Shown: positions 8,498-16,791 of the stretch, in pieces | Layout: every line of letters begins with the position of its first letter | How positions within the stretch are numbered: the stretch's first letter is position 1 | From: Teichococcus aerophilus | GTDB taxonomy: Bacteria > Pseudomonadota > Alphaproteobacteria > Acetobacterales > Acetobacteraceae | NCBI RefSeq assembly: GCF_014490485.1 | Contig: NZ_JACTVA010000040.1 | Span: forward strand, 1-50,570 | Direction of reading: 5' to 3' | DNA length: 50,570 bases | Notes under the pieces: model-generated | What the model saw: the letters and a program-made list of their open reading frames with translations, nothing else | Database searches by the model: none | Told to the model about the DNA's origin: nothing | Program-made: the position numbers and the translations under genes

Positions 8498-8721
8498 CCT
8501 CGCGTAGAAGCCCACTACAATCTGAGAGCATTCTCTTCCAGCCTCTGCTTCCAGGCTGCGAATGGCTTCGACCGTCGACTTTCCATTGACTGAACACAAC
8601 TTGGCCTTGTCGCCAGCGCTTGCCAGCGAGCCGCCTTGGCATAACGCGCTGCCTGCGATCCTCGGAAAACGGATCGTTTCGTGCCGCGTTGTACTGCCGG
8701 TGCCCAAACAGGGAGGCGTCG

Positions 8722-9021
8722 ATGCAAGACGAACAGCAGGACCGCATCCGGGACCGTGCCCACGCCATCTGGGAACGGGAAGGACGACCGGAGGGTCGGC
8801 ATACGGATCATTGGCTGCAGGCAGAGCAGGAAGGGTCGGCCGAAGGTGTTGAGCCGGTCGCCAGTGCGCCCGAGAGTCCGGGCGACGATGCCGCCCCGGG
8901 GACACCGGGCACGGGCGAGGATGTCTGCCCGACATGCCAGGGCTCCGGCCGCATCGAAGGCAAGGCCTGCGAGAATTGCGGTGGGACCGGGATCGTCATC
9001 AAGGGCGTCGCGGGCGGTTGA
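8722..9021 (+). CDS. small DUF2934 protein with DnaJ-type zinc-finger motif
   Basis: A 99-residue protein. Residues about 1-35 (RIRDRAHAIWEREGRP...DHWLQAEQE) match the DUF2934 pattern, short helical segments found in many alphaproteobacterial small proteins. After an acidic linker, residues about 68-93 carry two Cys-x-x-Cys-x-Gly-x-Gly units (CPTCQGSG and CENCGGTG), the zinc-binding repeat of DnaJ. The four cysteines could bind one zinc. There is no J domain, so it is not a DnaJ. Start: ATG with GGGAGG eight bases upstream. Function unknown; a redox or chaperone-adaptor role is possible. Confidence 0.75.
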   Translation: MQDEQQDRIRDRAHAIWEREGRPEGRHTDHWLQAEQEGSAEGVEPVASAPESPGDDAAPGTPGTGEDVCPTCQGSGRIEGKACENCGGTGIVIKGVAGG

Positions 9022-9135
9022 AGTGTTTCCCGGCAGTCGACCCGCTGTTAACGGGTGCCCCTGACATCCAGCCGTAGCCGTGCCTGCCCGAACCGCGCGT
9101 GGCCGCCGCCGGCCGCACTGCGTTGGAGGCGCCGG

Positions 9136-9936
9136 CTAACCGACCTTACGTTTTGACGGCTGGCTCTTCGCAGGCGCCGTATCAGCGCGCGGGCGGCCTC
9201 GGCGGCCCGGCTTGGATTGTGGTTCGGCGGTGCCGCCGGCGAAGCGGTCCAGCCCACCCGTCTGCAGCACCTGGACCACACAGCCATCCACATGCTCGGC
9301 CAGTACCGAACGTGCCGTGGCGATATCTCGCGCCAGAGCGGCGTCCAGCAGCTTGCGATGCTCGGCGGCCGCGACCTCGCCGCGGAATATGACCGCCACC
9401 ATCTGGTAGCGCAGGTAGCGGTCATAGATGGCCGCATGGGCCTGCAGCAGGGCGCGCGATCCGCAGGCAGCGACCAGGGCGTGGTGGAACTCATAGTCGT
9501 AGCGCTTCCAGCGCTCGGCCTCGGCCGTCTCGCCCGCCAGCAGGATGCGCTCCAGCGCCGCCAGCTTGTGATGGGCGGCGACGACCCCGCTTTCCCATTC
9601 TAGCCCGCCAGCGGCGAAGGATTGCTCCAGCGCATGGGTCTCCAGCAGCAGGCGCAACGCCGCGACTTCCCGCAGGTCAGCGGCGGAAACGGGCGAGACC
9701 TCGAAGCCACGCTGGCCCTCTGCCCGGACCAGATCCTCGGATGACAGCCGGCTCAGCAGTTCCCGCAGGGTGCTGATGCTGGCGCCGTAGGTCTCCCGCA
9801 TCCAGTCCAGCGCCAGGCGCTGCCCGGGCGCCAGGCGGCCGAAGACGATGTCGGCCCGGATACGGCGATAGGCGGTCTCGCCGATGGAGAGTTCGTCCAA
9901 GCCCAAAGCCTCCGCTGCTGCGCACCCAGGATGCAC
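9136..9936 (-). CDS. GntR family transcriptional regulator (FadR/FCD subfamily)
   Basis: A 266-residue regulator. An N-terminal GntR winged helix-turn-helix (about 18-85; AYRRIRADIVFGRLAPGQRL, then YGASISTLRELLSRLSSEDLV) is followed by an all-helical FCD ligand domain (about 95-225), with metal-ligand candidates in YDYEFHHALV and AEHRKLLDAALARD, and ends in a basic tail. It is divergent from aroQ, and a strong palindrome lies in the shared intergenic space, so it probably controls aroQ and the downstream binding-protein gene in response to a small carboxylate. The ligand is unknown. Confidence 0.87.
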   Translation of the reverse strand: MHPGCAAAEALGLDELSIGETAYRRIRADIVFGRLAPGQRLALDWMRETYGASISTLRELLSRLSSEDLVRAEGQRGFEVSPVSAADLREVAALRLLLETHALEQSFAAGGLEWESGVVAAHHKLAALERILLAGETAEAERWKRYDYEFHHALVAACGSRALLQAHAAIYDRYLRYQMVAVIFRGEVAAAEHRKLLDAALARDIATARSVLAEHVDGCVVQVLQTGGLDRFAGGTAEPQSKPGRRGRPRADTAPAKSQPSKRKVG

Positions 9937-9990
9937 CAGGACGGCGCAAGCTCAAAGCTCGCCTAGAATATCCTTCAAAACCTATTTCAT

Positions 9991-10012
9991 CCTATGAATT
10001 ACGAATCATAGG
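9991..10012. promoter_or_regulatory. palindromic operator candidate for the GntR regulator
   Basis: CCTATGA (9991-9997) and TCATAGG (10006-10012) form perfect 7-bp arms. An outer pair TTCAA (9975-9979)/TTGAA (10013-10017) and an ACCTA half-site (9980-9984) extend the symmetry. It lies between the divergent gntR-like gene and aroQ in an AT-rich patch, the usual place for an autoregulatory FadR-type operator. Confidence 0.6.
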
Positions 10013-10081
10013 TTGAAAAGACACTCGCCGCGCGGCAACCTGCCGCCAACGGGCCGAAGAGGCCTGGCAAGGAGGATGACG

Positions 10082-10135
10082 GTGCGACAGGCAGACAGCG
10101 CCCTACAGGGCAGCCGGCGGGAGAACGGGCCTTGA
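10082..10135 (+). CDS. possible 17-residue upstream ORF coupled to aroQ
   Basis: A GTG-started frame has an excellent AAGGAGG ribosome site six bases upstream (10069-10075). It ends at TGA (10133-10135), overlapping the TTG start of aroQ (10132-10134). The peptide (MRQADSALQGSRRENGP) resembles nothing I know. Its value may be purely translational: ribosomes ending here could re-initiate at the weak TTG of aroQ. Confidence 0.35.
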   Translation: MRQADSALQGSRRENGP

Positions 10136-10566
10136 GCCGGGTCATCCACGTACTGAACGGTCCCAACCTGAACCGGCTGGGGCGGCGGGAGCCGGAGATC
10201 TACGGCCACACCACGCTGGCGGAGGTGGAGGCGATGTGCCGCGAGGCCGCCGGAGCCGACGAGCTGGTGTTCCGCCAGACCAACTACGAAGGCCAGATGG
10301 TGGAGTGGATCCACGAGGCGATCGACGCGCCGGCTGATGGGCTGGTCATCAACCCCGCCGGGCTGACCTTCACCTCCATCCCGGTGCTGGACGCGCTGAA
10401 GATGTTCCCGCGCCCGTTCATCGAGCTGCATATCAGCAACATCCATCGGCGGGACGCGATCTATCACCGCTCGCTGGTCTCCACCGCCGCCACCGCCGTG
10501 ATCGCCGGGCTGGGCGCGCGGGGCTACGGCACCGCCATCCGCGCCTTGCAGGACCTGATGGGCTGA
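10132..10566 (+). CDS. aroQ: type II 3-dehydroquinate dehydratase
   Basis: A 144-residue small dodecameric-type dehydratase interconverting 3-dehydroquinate and 3-dehydroshikimate. The NGPNLNRLGRREPEIYG segment carries the catalytic Arg (about 19) and Tyr (about 24), and the conserved His is in ELHISN (about 100). The active-site loop reads NPAGLTFTS instead of the common NPGAYTHTS, so this is a divergent branch. The start is TTG with GGGAG eight bases upstream. Its location next to a GntR regulator and a TctC-type binding protein, away from other aro genes, suggests use in catabolism of quinate/shikimate-like compounds rather than housekeeping biosynthesis; that is inference. Confidence 0.88.
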   Translation: MSRVIHVLNGPNLNRLGRREPEIYGHTTLAEVEAMCREAAGADELVFRQTNYEGQMVEWIHEAIDAPADGLVINPAGLTFTSIPVLDALKMFPRPFIELHISNIHRRDAIYHRSLVSTAATAVIAGLGARGYGTAIRALQDLMG

Positions 10567-10618
10567 ACCGCAGCAGCGGCAGCACGCGACGACAACGATA
10601 ACAACAGGAAACCTCTCC

Positions 10619-11605
10619 ATGATCGAAGGCACACGCCTCACCCGCCGCGCGCTGCTGGGCAGCACCGTGGCGCTGGCCGCCACGCCCGCTCTGGCGCAGC
10701 AGGCGCCCTACCCCAACCGGCCGGTGACGATCATCGTGCCCTTCGCGCCCGGTGGTTCCACCGATTTCGTCGCGCGGCTGCTGGCGCAGTACCTGGGCGC
10801 CTCGCTCGGCGGCTCCTTCGTGGTGGAGAACCGCGCGGGTGGCGGCGGTACCGTCGGCCATGGCACGCTGGCGCGGGCGCGGCCGGATGGCTACACGCTG
10901 GACGTCGCCCCCACCGGCACCTTCGCCGTGGCGCCGTTCCTGTTCAGCCCCCTGCCCTACGACAACGCGCGCGCCTTCGCGCCGATCAGCCTGCTGGCAA
11001 GCAATGCCATGTTCATCTGCGTGCATCCTTCCAGCGGCATCAACACCTATGCGGAACTGGTGGCGGCGGCGAAGGCCCAGCCAGGCAAGCTGTCCTACGC
11101 CTCCCCCGGCTCCGGCACCGTCGGGCAACTGGCGCCGGAGCTGATGCTGGACATGGCCGGCATCGACATCTTGCACGTCTCCTACCGCGGTGGCGGCCCG
11201 GCGCTGCAGGCGCTGCTGACCAAGGAGGCGACGATGGGCTTCGTCGATACCGTGACGGCGATCCCCTACATCCAGTCAGGCGAGCTGCGGGCGCTGGCGG
11301 TAACCGGCCGGGCGCGAGACCCGAAGGCACCGAATGTGCCGACCCTCGCCGAAAGCGGCCTAGCCGGCTACCACGCCACCAACGATTTCGGCTTCTTCGC
11401 CCCGGCCGGCACGCCGGAGGCCATTCTCACACGGCTCTCCACCGCCGCGCGCGAAGTGCTGAACAATCCGGAGGTAAAGGCCAAGCTGGACGCCGCCTCG
11501 ATCGACGTCATCGGCGGCAGCGCCGAGGCCTTCCCGCCCTACCTGGCCGAGGAAGGCCGCCGCTGGGGCGACCTGATCCGCCGCCGCAACATCAAGGCGG
11601 AGTGA
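10619..11605 (+). CDS. tripartite tricarboxylate transporter-type (TctC/Bug) solute-binding protein
   Basis: A 328-residue periplasmic binding protein. The N-terminus has a signal peptide with twin arginine (LTRRALLGSTVALAATPALA), so Tat export is possible, with likely cleavage after residue 26. The mature part shows the Bug-family motifs YPNRPVTIIVPFAPGG, VENRAGGGG and a YPNRP-to-GG ligand loop, and ends with the usual helical tail. It probably binds an organic acid. No TctA/TctB membrane partners are in the window, which is common for orphan Bug proteins. AGGAAACC precedes the ATG. It lies 52 bases after aroQ and is probably co-transcribed. Confidence 0.9.
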   Translation: MIEGTRLTRRALLGSTVALAATPALAQQAPYPNRPVTIIVPFAPGGSTDFVARLLAQYLGASLGGSFVVENRAGGGGTVGHGTLARARPDGYTLDVAPTGTFAVAPFLFSPLPYDNARAFAPISLLASNAMFICVHPSSGINTYAELVAAAKAQPGKLSYASPGSGTVGQLAPELMLDMAGIDILHVSYRGGGPALQALLTKEATMGFVDTVTAIPYIQSGELRALAVTGRARDPKAPNVPTLAESGLAGYHATNDFGFFAPAGTPEAILTRLSTAAREVLNNPEVKAKLDAASIDVIGGSAEAFPPYLAEEGRRWGDLIRRRNIKAE

Positions 11606-11617
11606 GCCTGGAATCGA

Positions 11618-11651
11618 AAGACGCCCGCGGCCTTCCGGCGGCGGGCGTCTT
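11618..11651. terminator. bidirectional terminator between the tctC-like gene and the eCIS operon
   Basis: AAGACGCCCGC (11618-11628) and GCGGGCGTCTT (11641-11651) form an 11-bp perfect stem 12 bases after the binding-protein stop. Both flanks are T-rich in their own direction, so it can also stop transcription arriving from the eCIS operon on the minus strand. Confidence 0.7.
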
Positions 11652-11670
11652 CGGCATTGGGGCACAAGGT

Positions 11671-11697
11671 GCACGACGCGGGATTCGAACCCTTCGA
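11671..11697 (-). other. tRNA T-arm fragment (possible integration scar)
   Basis: On the minus strand GGGTTCGAATCCCGC (11692-11678) is an exact tRNA T-arm core, followed by a GTGCACC end resembling an acceptor tail. The rest of a cloverleaf cannot be built from the upstream bases and the outer T-stem pairs are mismatched, so this is not a working tRNA. Such 3' fragments often mark sites where elements integrated into tRNA genes. Confidence 0.4.
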
Positions 11698-11842
11698 CAA
11701 CTTTGCAGAAGACCTTAAACGTGCCAGCTGAATGCGGACTCGTTACCGAAACAACGCTCTAAGCCGACCCGACCATGGGAACACATCGCGCAGGCCAAGA
11801 CTGCTCCCGCGCCACCCCGGCTTGCAAGAACCATCGCGCGCT

Positions 11843-14650
11843 TCAGGCATAATTATCCGCCAGGCCACGCACCAGCGCGCGCAGATTATCCGGCTCGACC
11901 GTCACGACGGTCGAGGCCGAAACCGCCAGGTTATCCGTGACGATCCATTGCGGCCGGGCGAAGGCGGCGCCAAGCGGACGCAGCGCCACACCCACCGTCG
12001 CGCCGCTGATATGGTTCTGCCGCACCACAAGCCGCCGCTCCACCACCCCGTGCAGCACGATGGCCTCGATGCGCCGGTCGCCGCTCCGCGCATCGCGCAG
12101 GACGGTGATGCGGTTGTTCTCCACCTGCATGCTGCGGCAATTGCCGATGAAGATGCCGTGCCGCTCGCCCAGCGTGGTGGCGCCCAGCCGCAGCTCGACC
12201 ACATTGTCCTCGATCCGCAGCCAGTCGGTGGAGAACACCATCCGCCCCGGCAGGTCCCGCCGGCTGAGGCCGACATGCACGCCTTGCACCGCGCCGAGGA
12301 TGCTGTTGCCGGTGATCCGCACCTCCGCCGCGCGGTCCCCGCCAACGACGATGCCTTGCGCCATGGCCGTACCTTCCTCGGTGGCGATGCGGCCGAGCAG
12401 CACGGCGAAGCGCCCCTCCACCGCGTCGCCCTTCTGCACGATCCGCGCCGCCGCGCGCTTCAGGAAGGCGGCCAGTTCCAGCGCCGTGCGGACGGGGGGG
12501 TTTTCCCGTGTCACCAGTTGCTGCCACGCATTGTTGCCGGGGGGCACGAAGATCAGCGAAGCGTCGGTGCGGAAGCGCACGGTCTGGCCGTTGTGGCTGA
12601 CCAGGGCGTTGGTGTCGGGCACCGTGGCCGCGGTGCCAAGATTGCGCAGCAGCACGCGGCGCAACCGGCCGGCGTAATGCGGGTCCCGCTTTGCATCCGG
12701 CGGCGTGGCGGCGGCCTGGGCCAGCAGCAGGTTGTCCTCCACCGTCAGCCGGCCGACGCCGATGGCCAGCAGCCCCACCTGGCCCCGCGCCACCTCCAGC
12801 CGGCAGCCACGGATGCGCGCGGTGCTGCCGGGTGCCACCTTGCCCGTATGGCGAATGGTGATGCAGCTGGAGGCGCGCAGCGGCCCCGCCGCGTTGCGCA
12901 GATGCACGCCCTCCAGCGACACGTCCGCGCAGTCGATGGCCGTCAGCGCGCCATTCAGCGCCGGCAGGCCCGGCGTGTCGTGGCCCGCCACGCCGGCTAC
13001 CAGCGCGCAGTCCTTCAGCGCCAGGCTGGCGCAGCCCGTCGCCAGCACAGCGATCTCCGCCCCCGCCGCCATCAGCCGCGTACCGGGGCCACCGCCTTGC
13101 AGCAGCACATGCCCCAGCCCTTCCAGCCGCAACGGCTCCGTCAGCGCATAATCGCCGACGCGGAAGCACAGCCGGGCATGCGCGCCCGCCGGCAGCGTGG
13201 CCACCAAAGCCTGCAGGTCGTCGCCCGGGCCGAACAGCAAGGTGCAGTCGGTGCCGTTGCGGGCGCACAGCATGTCCAGTGCCTGCTGCACCGTGGCGGC
13301 GCCGCCCAGGGCACAGACCGTGTCGTCGAAGCCGATATCGGCGGCTTCCAGCGCCGTCAGCGCTGGGAAGCGCGGGCGGCAATCGCCCACCAGGGCGAAG
13401 CGGCCGGTGCTGGCATCGAAATCCATCAGCGCCAGCGGGCAGGTGCGGTCCGGCGCGTTCTGGGGGCGCAGGAAGGCCGGGTTGCCGGTGCCGTCGCGCG
13501 GCCATTCCACCACCCCGGTCTCGACGCTGATGGCGGTGCGCGCCGGCACCACCCACCATTCCCCGGCCTGGTAGCTGCCGGCGGCGAAGTTGGCCTCCAC
13601 CCCCTGCTCCAACGGCACCGTCGCGCCGCTCATCGGGATGCCCTGGTCCCCTGCCGATGTGCCCATCTGGTCCCAGCGGCGTAGGATGACGGGCCAGGTG
13701 CCATCCACCGCCGGCACCGGCGTGGCGGCGGCGATGGTGATGGCGCGGGTCGCCGGGTCCACCGCCTCGATCAGCAGCAGGCGGCCGCGCCGCTCCCACA
13801 TCTCCATGCGGCGATCGATCAACTCCACCCACTGGCCGGGGTGGAAGCCCAACACCTCGTCCCGCCCCAGATCGGCCGCCATCAGCACCTGGCCGGAGCG
13901 GCTGACCGTCGTCACCACCACGCCGTTGTCGCGGGACCATTTGAAGGTCGCCGGCACCGCGCCGTCGCGGTCGCCGGAGCGATGTATCTCGACACGGTAG
14001 AGCTGGTTCTCCAACGCGCGGTAGGAAGCGGTGGGTGGCAGCAGGCACGGCCCCGCCTGCCCCACCGCGCCGGTGGAGATGGCAAGCCGCCCGGTGGTGG
14101 CGCTGCCGGCGGGGCGCCAGGCAGCGTCGAAGGCGGCGGGCAGCGCGGCGGCCGCCACCGCTTCCAGCCGCACCTGCCAGATGCGGCGCAGCCGCGTGGC
14201 GGTATCCGGGCCGCCCAGCGCGGTCTCGCGGATGGCGGGGTCTTCCGCCGCCGTCACGTGCCAGTCGAAGCCCAGCAGGTAGGCCAGGTAGCGCCCGGTC
14301 GCCGCCGGCATGGCGAAGCCGGAGAGGCCGCTGGCGGCAGGCCACAGATACGGCTGCCGGGTCAGTGCCGCCTCCGCCTCATTGGCCAGCAGGCCGCCAT
14401 CGATGTGGAAGCGGCCGGCGCCGATCGTCAGGTCCCGCGCATCGGCGGTCAGGCCGATGGCAAAGCCGCCGCCTTGCTTCGGCGCCCCGGCGGGGCCGAT
14501 GACATCGCGGGCGGTGGCCTCCCGCAAATGGCGGTCGATGGCGCCTTGCTCATTCCAATCGGCGTCCAGCTGCACGCGGCCCTGCTGCATCAGCACCGCC
14601 ACGTCGTGCCGCTTGGGGCCGAAGGTGAAGCGGGTGAAATCGCCCTTCAT
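11843..14650 (-). CDS. DUF6519 / right-handed beta-helix eCIS protein
   Basis: A 935-residue protein. The N-terminus (KGDFTRFTFGPKRHD, then MQQGRVQLDADWNEQ) is the DUF6519 signature, seen in eCIS loci and related phage-like clusters. Residues from about 480 onwards consist of short repeating units with regularly spaced G-x-x-x-L and N-x-I/L turns (ALKDCALVAG, VSLEGVHLRNA, RITGNSILGA, IEDNVVEL, VENNRITVL), typical of a parallel right-handed beta-helix. Beta-helices on tail machines usually form fibres or receptor-binding surfaces. This is the last gene of the operon, 14 bases after the tail-protein-I-like gene, and it is a candidate for target recognition. The function is inferred. Confidence 0.8.
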   Translation of the reverse strand: MKGDFTRFTFGPKRHDVAVLMQQGRVQLDADWNEQGAIDRHLREATARDVIGPAGAPKQGGGFAIGLTADARDLTIGAGRFHIDGGLLANEAEAALTRQPYLWPAASGLSGFAMPAATGRYLAYLLGFDWHVTAAEDPAIRETALGGPDTATRLRRIWQVRLEAVAAAALPAAFDAAWRPAGSATTGRLAISTGAVGQAGPCLLPPTASYRALENQLYRVEIHRSGDRDGAVPATFKWSRDNGVVVTTVSRSGQVLMAADLGRDEVLGFHPGQWVELIDRRMEMWERRGRLLLIEAVDPATRAITIAAATPVPAVDGTWPVILRRWDQMGTSAGDQGIPMSGATVPLEQGVEANFAAGSYQAGEWWVVPARTAISVETGVVEWPRDGTGNPAFLRPQNAPDRTCPLALMDFDASTGRFALVGDCRPRFPALTALEAADIGFDDTVCALGGAATVQQALDMLCARNGTDCTLLFGPGDDLQALVATLPAGAHARLCFRVGDYALTEPLRLEGLGHVLLQGGGPGTRLMAAGAEIAVLATGCASLALKDCALVAGVAGHDTPGLPALNGALTAIDCADVSLEGVHLRNAAGPLRASSCITIRHTGKVAPGSTARIRGCRLEVARGQVGLLAIGVGRLTVEDNLLLAQAAATPPDAKRDPHYAGRLRRVLLRNLGTAATVPDTNALVSHNGQTVRFRTDASLIFVPPGNNAWQQLVTRENPPVRTALELAAFLKRAAARIVQKGDAVEGRFAVLLGRIATEEGTAMAQGIVVGGDRAAEVRITGNSILGAVQGVHVGLSRRDLPGRMVFSTDWLRIEDNVVELRLGATTLGERHGIFIGNCRSMQVENNRITVLRDARSGDRRIEAIVLHGVVERRLVVRQNHISGATVGVALRPLGAAFARPQWIVTDNLAVSASTVVTVEPDNLRALVRGLADNYA

Positions 14651-14664
14651 GGGTGGTCCTCCGG

Positions 14665-16791
14665 TCAGCGCGGCGCGGTGTGGAAGATCCCGGCCTCCAG
14701 GCCGAGGGGCAGGCTTTCTTCCAGGCGGAAAAGCAGCGCGGCTTCGCGCGCAGCCTCCTGGGCATCGTGGAAGGCACCCATCTCGCCCTCGTCATCCGCA
14801 CCGCGGCGGATGCGCTGGTCGCATTCGGGGGAGAGGCGGGCATAGTCCGGCGCCGGGTAGCGCAGGGACGAGAAACGTGGCGGGACCTCCTCCGCCGCCA
14901 CGCAGGCATAGCGGCGCGGCAGGACGGAGCCGGGCGCCACCAGCGAATGACGGACGATGCCCTGCTGCATCTGGCTGGACTTCGCAGTGCCCAGCAGGAT
15001 GCAGTTGGAACACAGGCCCATCAGCCGCGTATGCACCGTGCCGATGATGGTGGTGTTGAACATCCACAGCGGCGCGCCAGCCGATGCGCCATCCGGCGCG
15101 GCGATGGCGGCATTGCCGGCGGCATTGGCATCCACCACGCAGTCGCGGATGCGCAGCCGCGCTTCCTCCGTGGCGCGGATGCCGCCGAGAATGCAGGATT
15201 CGATCTCGACCCGCACATTCTCCGCCTCGATGATCAGGCTGGCCGCACCGGGGGTGCGGGGGTCGCCGCGCCGGTCCAGGCCACCACCGGGTACCAGCGT
15301 GCAGTGGCGCAGCCGCAGCACCTGCAGGCCGTTGAGCACGCCGCCCACCAGGGCAGGCACCACCAGCGGCGCGCCATCCAGCCGCAGCCCGTTCAGCGTC
15401 AGCTCCGCGCCGTCGCCGCCGGTCAGCAGGATGGGCGCGGTGGCCACCAGGGTCGGGAAAGCGCTATCCGCCGCGCGGATTTCCAGCCGCCGCTGTGCCG
15501 CCACATGAATGGCGGGCGGTACGGCGGCGCCGGTGGCGCGGTCGTCGCCCACCCATTCCAGCACGCCTTCCCCGGCGAAGTCGGGGTCGGCCAGGGCGGC
15601 GCCGAGGCTGGGTGCGTCGGCGGGGATACGCAACGGTGCCGCCTCCGCCTCCAATGTCGCCGCGCGGGCATAGGGGCCACCGCCGATGCGGCCGTTGCCG
15701 CCGGTGAGGCAGGAGACGCGGATGACGATGTCGCTGCCCTGGTCAGCGGCGAAGGCCAGCCGGCCCAGCTCCGGGTCGAGGGCGATGCCGGTGGCGGGCA
15801 TGTTGGCCCAGGGGCTGGTGGCCGGGTCCGGCCCGGTATCCGCCAGGCAGCACGCCTGCACCTCCGCCAGCGGCACCGGCACCTCGCCCCGCAGCACCAA
15901 AAGGCTGTCGCCGTAGTGGCGCGCCAGTTCCGCCGCCAGTAGCCGCCGGCCGAGCGGCGCGGGCACGTTCTCTGGCCCCGCCAGGCTGCGGAGGTCCCGC
16001 TCCGTCGCCGGCGCGGCCCAGAGCGGGGTGTCAATGCCCAGCGGGCTGAACAGGAAGCGCCGTGCATCCACGCGCACCGCGGGGGCATGGCGCATCGGCA
16101 AGGCCACGCTGCGCCACAGGAAGATGCCGAGATGGCCGATATTGTAGCGGCCGCGCCGGCTGCCGATGCGGCGGACTTCCGCGCTGCGGGCCGAGTGGTC
16201 GAAGGCCCCACCGCGAAAGTCATGGGCGCCGGTGGTAAGCCGGGCGGTGCCGATGCCGGGCCGCAGGTGGTTCAGCTGCTGCGTCACCGCCAGCCGGCGG
16301 AAATATTCGACCGCCGAGGCATCCAGCCCGGTCAGGTCCCGCGCCGTCTGCTCCAGCATCGCGGCAGTGCCCTTGCGGCGGCGCGCGGCGATGGTGTTGG
16401 CCACTTCGGCACGCGGGGCCGCCAGCGCGCCGCCGGTCCGCACGGCGCGGTAGCCGACGAGGTCGCCGATATAGGGCACCACCCACGGGGCGCAGGTCTC
16501 GATGAAGCTGTCCTCGTAGAGCTGGTCGAGATCCGCCTCGATCGCCTGGGCCTGCTCGGCCACCAGGGTCAGCAGCGCCTTCAGCGGGCCGGTGCGGGCC
16601 TTGGCATCCAGCCGCGTGTGGCGCAGCGCCTCCTCGCCGGCCAGCCCAGTGGTCTCGGCCCGTTCCTGCAGCGCGGCCAGCTCCGCCGCCTCGGCGGGGG
16701 AGAGCAGCGGCGCATTGCGGGCGGCCTCCGCATCGCGCAGGCGGTGGACGGCCGGCAGCAGCGCATAGAGGCTTTCTATGTCGAAGCTCAT
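14665..16791 (-). CDS. phage tail protein I-like baseplate protein with beta-helix region
   Basis: A 708-residue protein. Residues about 1-120 (SLYALLPAVHRLRDAE..., then LYEDSFIETCAPWVVPYIGDLVG) match the P2 gpI-type tail protein that links baseplate wedge to fibres (Afp12-like). Residues from about 400 show beta-helix-like repeats (LTLNGLRLDGAPLVV, LRHCTLVPGG, VEIESCILGGI, LRIRDCVVDA, MFNTTIIGTV). The fusion of wedge tip and beta-helix is unusual and could serve in place of a separate fibre adaptor. The start overlaps the preceding baseplate gene by 4 bp. Confidence 0.8.
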   Translation of the reverse strand: MSFDIESLYALLPAVHRLRDAEAARNAPLLSPAEAAELAALQERAETTGLAGEEALRHTRLDAKARTGPLKALLTLVAEQAQAIEADLDQLYEDSFIETCAPWVVPYIGDLVGYRAVRTGGALAAPRAEVANTIAARRRKGTAAMLEQTARDLTGLDASAVEYFRRLAVTQQLNHLRPGIGTARLTTGAHDFRGGAFDHSARSAEVRRIGSRRGRYNIGHLGIFLWRSVALPMRHAPAVRVDARRFLFSPLGIDTPLWAAPATERDLRSLAGPENVPAPLGRRLLAAELARHYGDSLLVLRGEVPVPLAEVQACCLADTGPDPATSPWANMPATGIALDPELGRLAFAADQGSDIVIRVSCLTGGNGRIGGGPYARAATLEAEAAPLRIPADAPSLGAALADPDFAGEGVLEWVGDDRATGAAVPPAIHVAAQRRLEIRAADSAFPTLVATAPILLTGGDGAELTLNGLRLDGAPLVVPALVGGVLNGLQVLRLRHCTLVPGGGLDRRGDPRTPGAASLIIEAENVRVEIESCILGGIRATEEARLRIRDCVVDANAAGNAAIAAPDGASAGAPLWMFNTTIIGTVHTRLMGLCSNCILLGTAKSSQMQQGIVRHSLVAPGSVLPRRYACVAAEEVPPRFSSLRYPAPDYARLSPECDQRIRRGADDEGEMGAFHDAQEAAREAALLFRLEESLPLGLEAGIFHTAPR

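Noticed and set aside
11732-13684. 650-codon plus-strand open frame
   Set aside because: Antisense shadow of the DUF6519 gene.
11931-14345. 804-codon minus-strand open frame in another phase of the DUF6519 gene
   Set aside because: Gly/Arg/Ala/His-rich off-frame translation with no conserved motif; the 935-residue frame carries the real domain signature.
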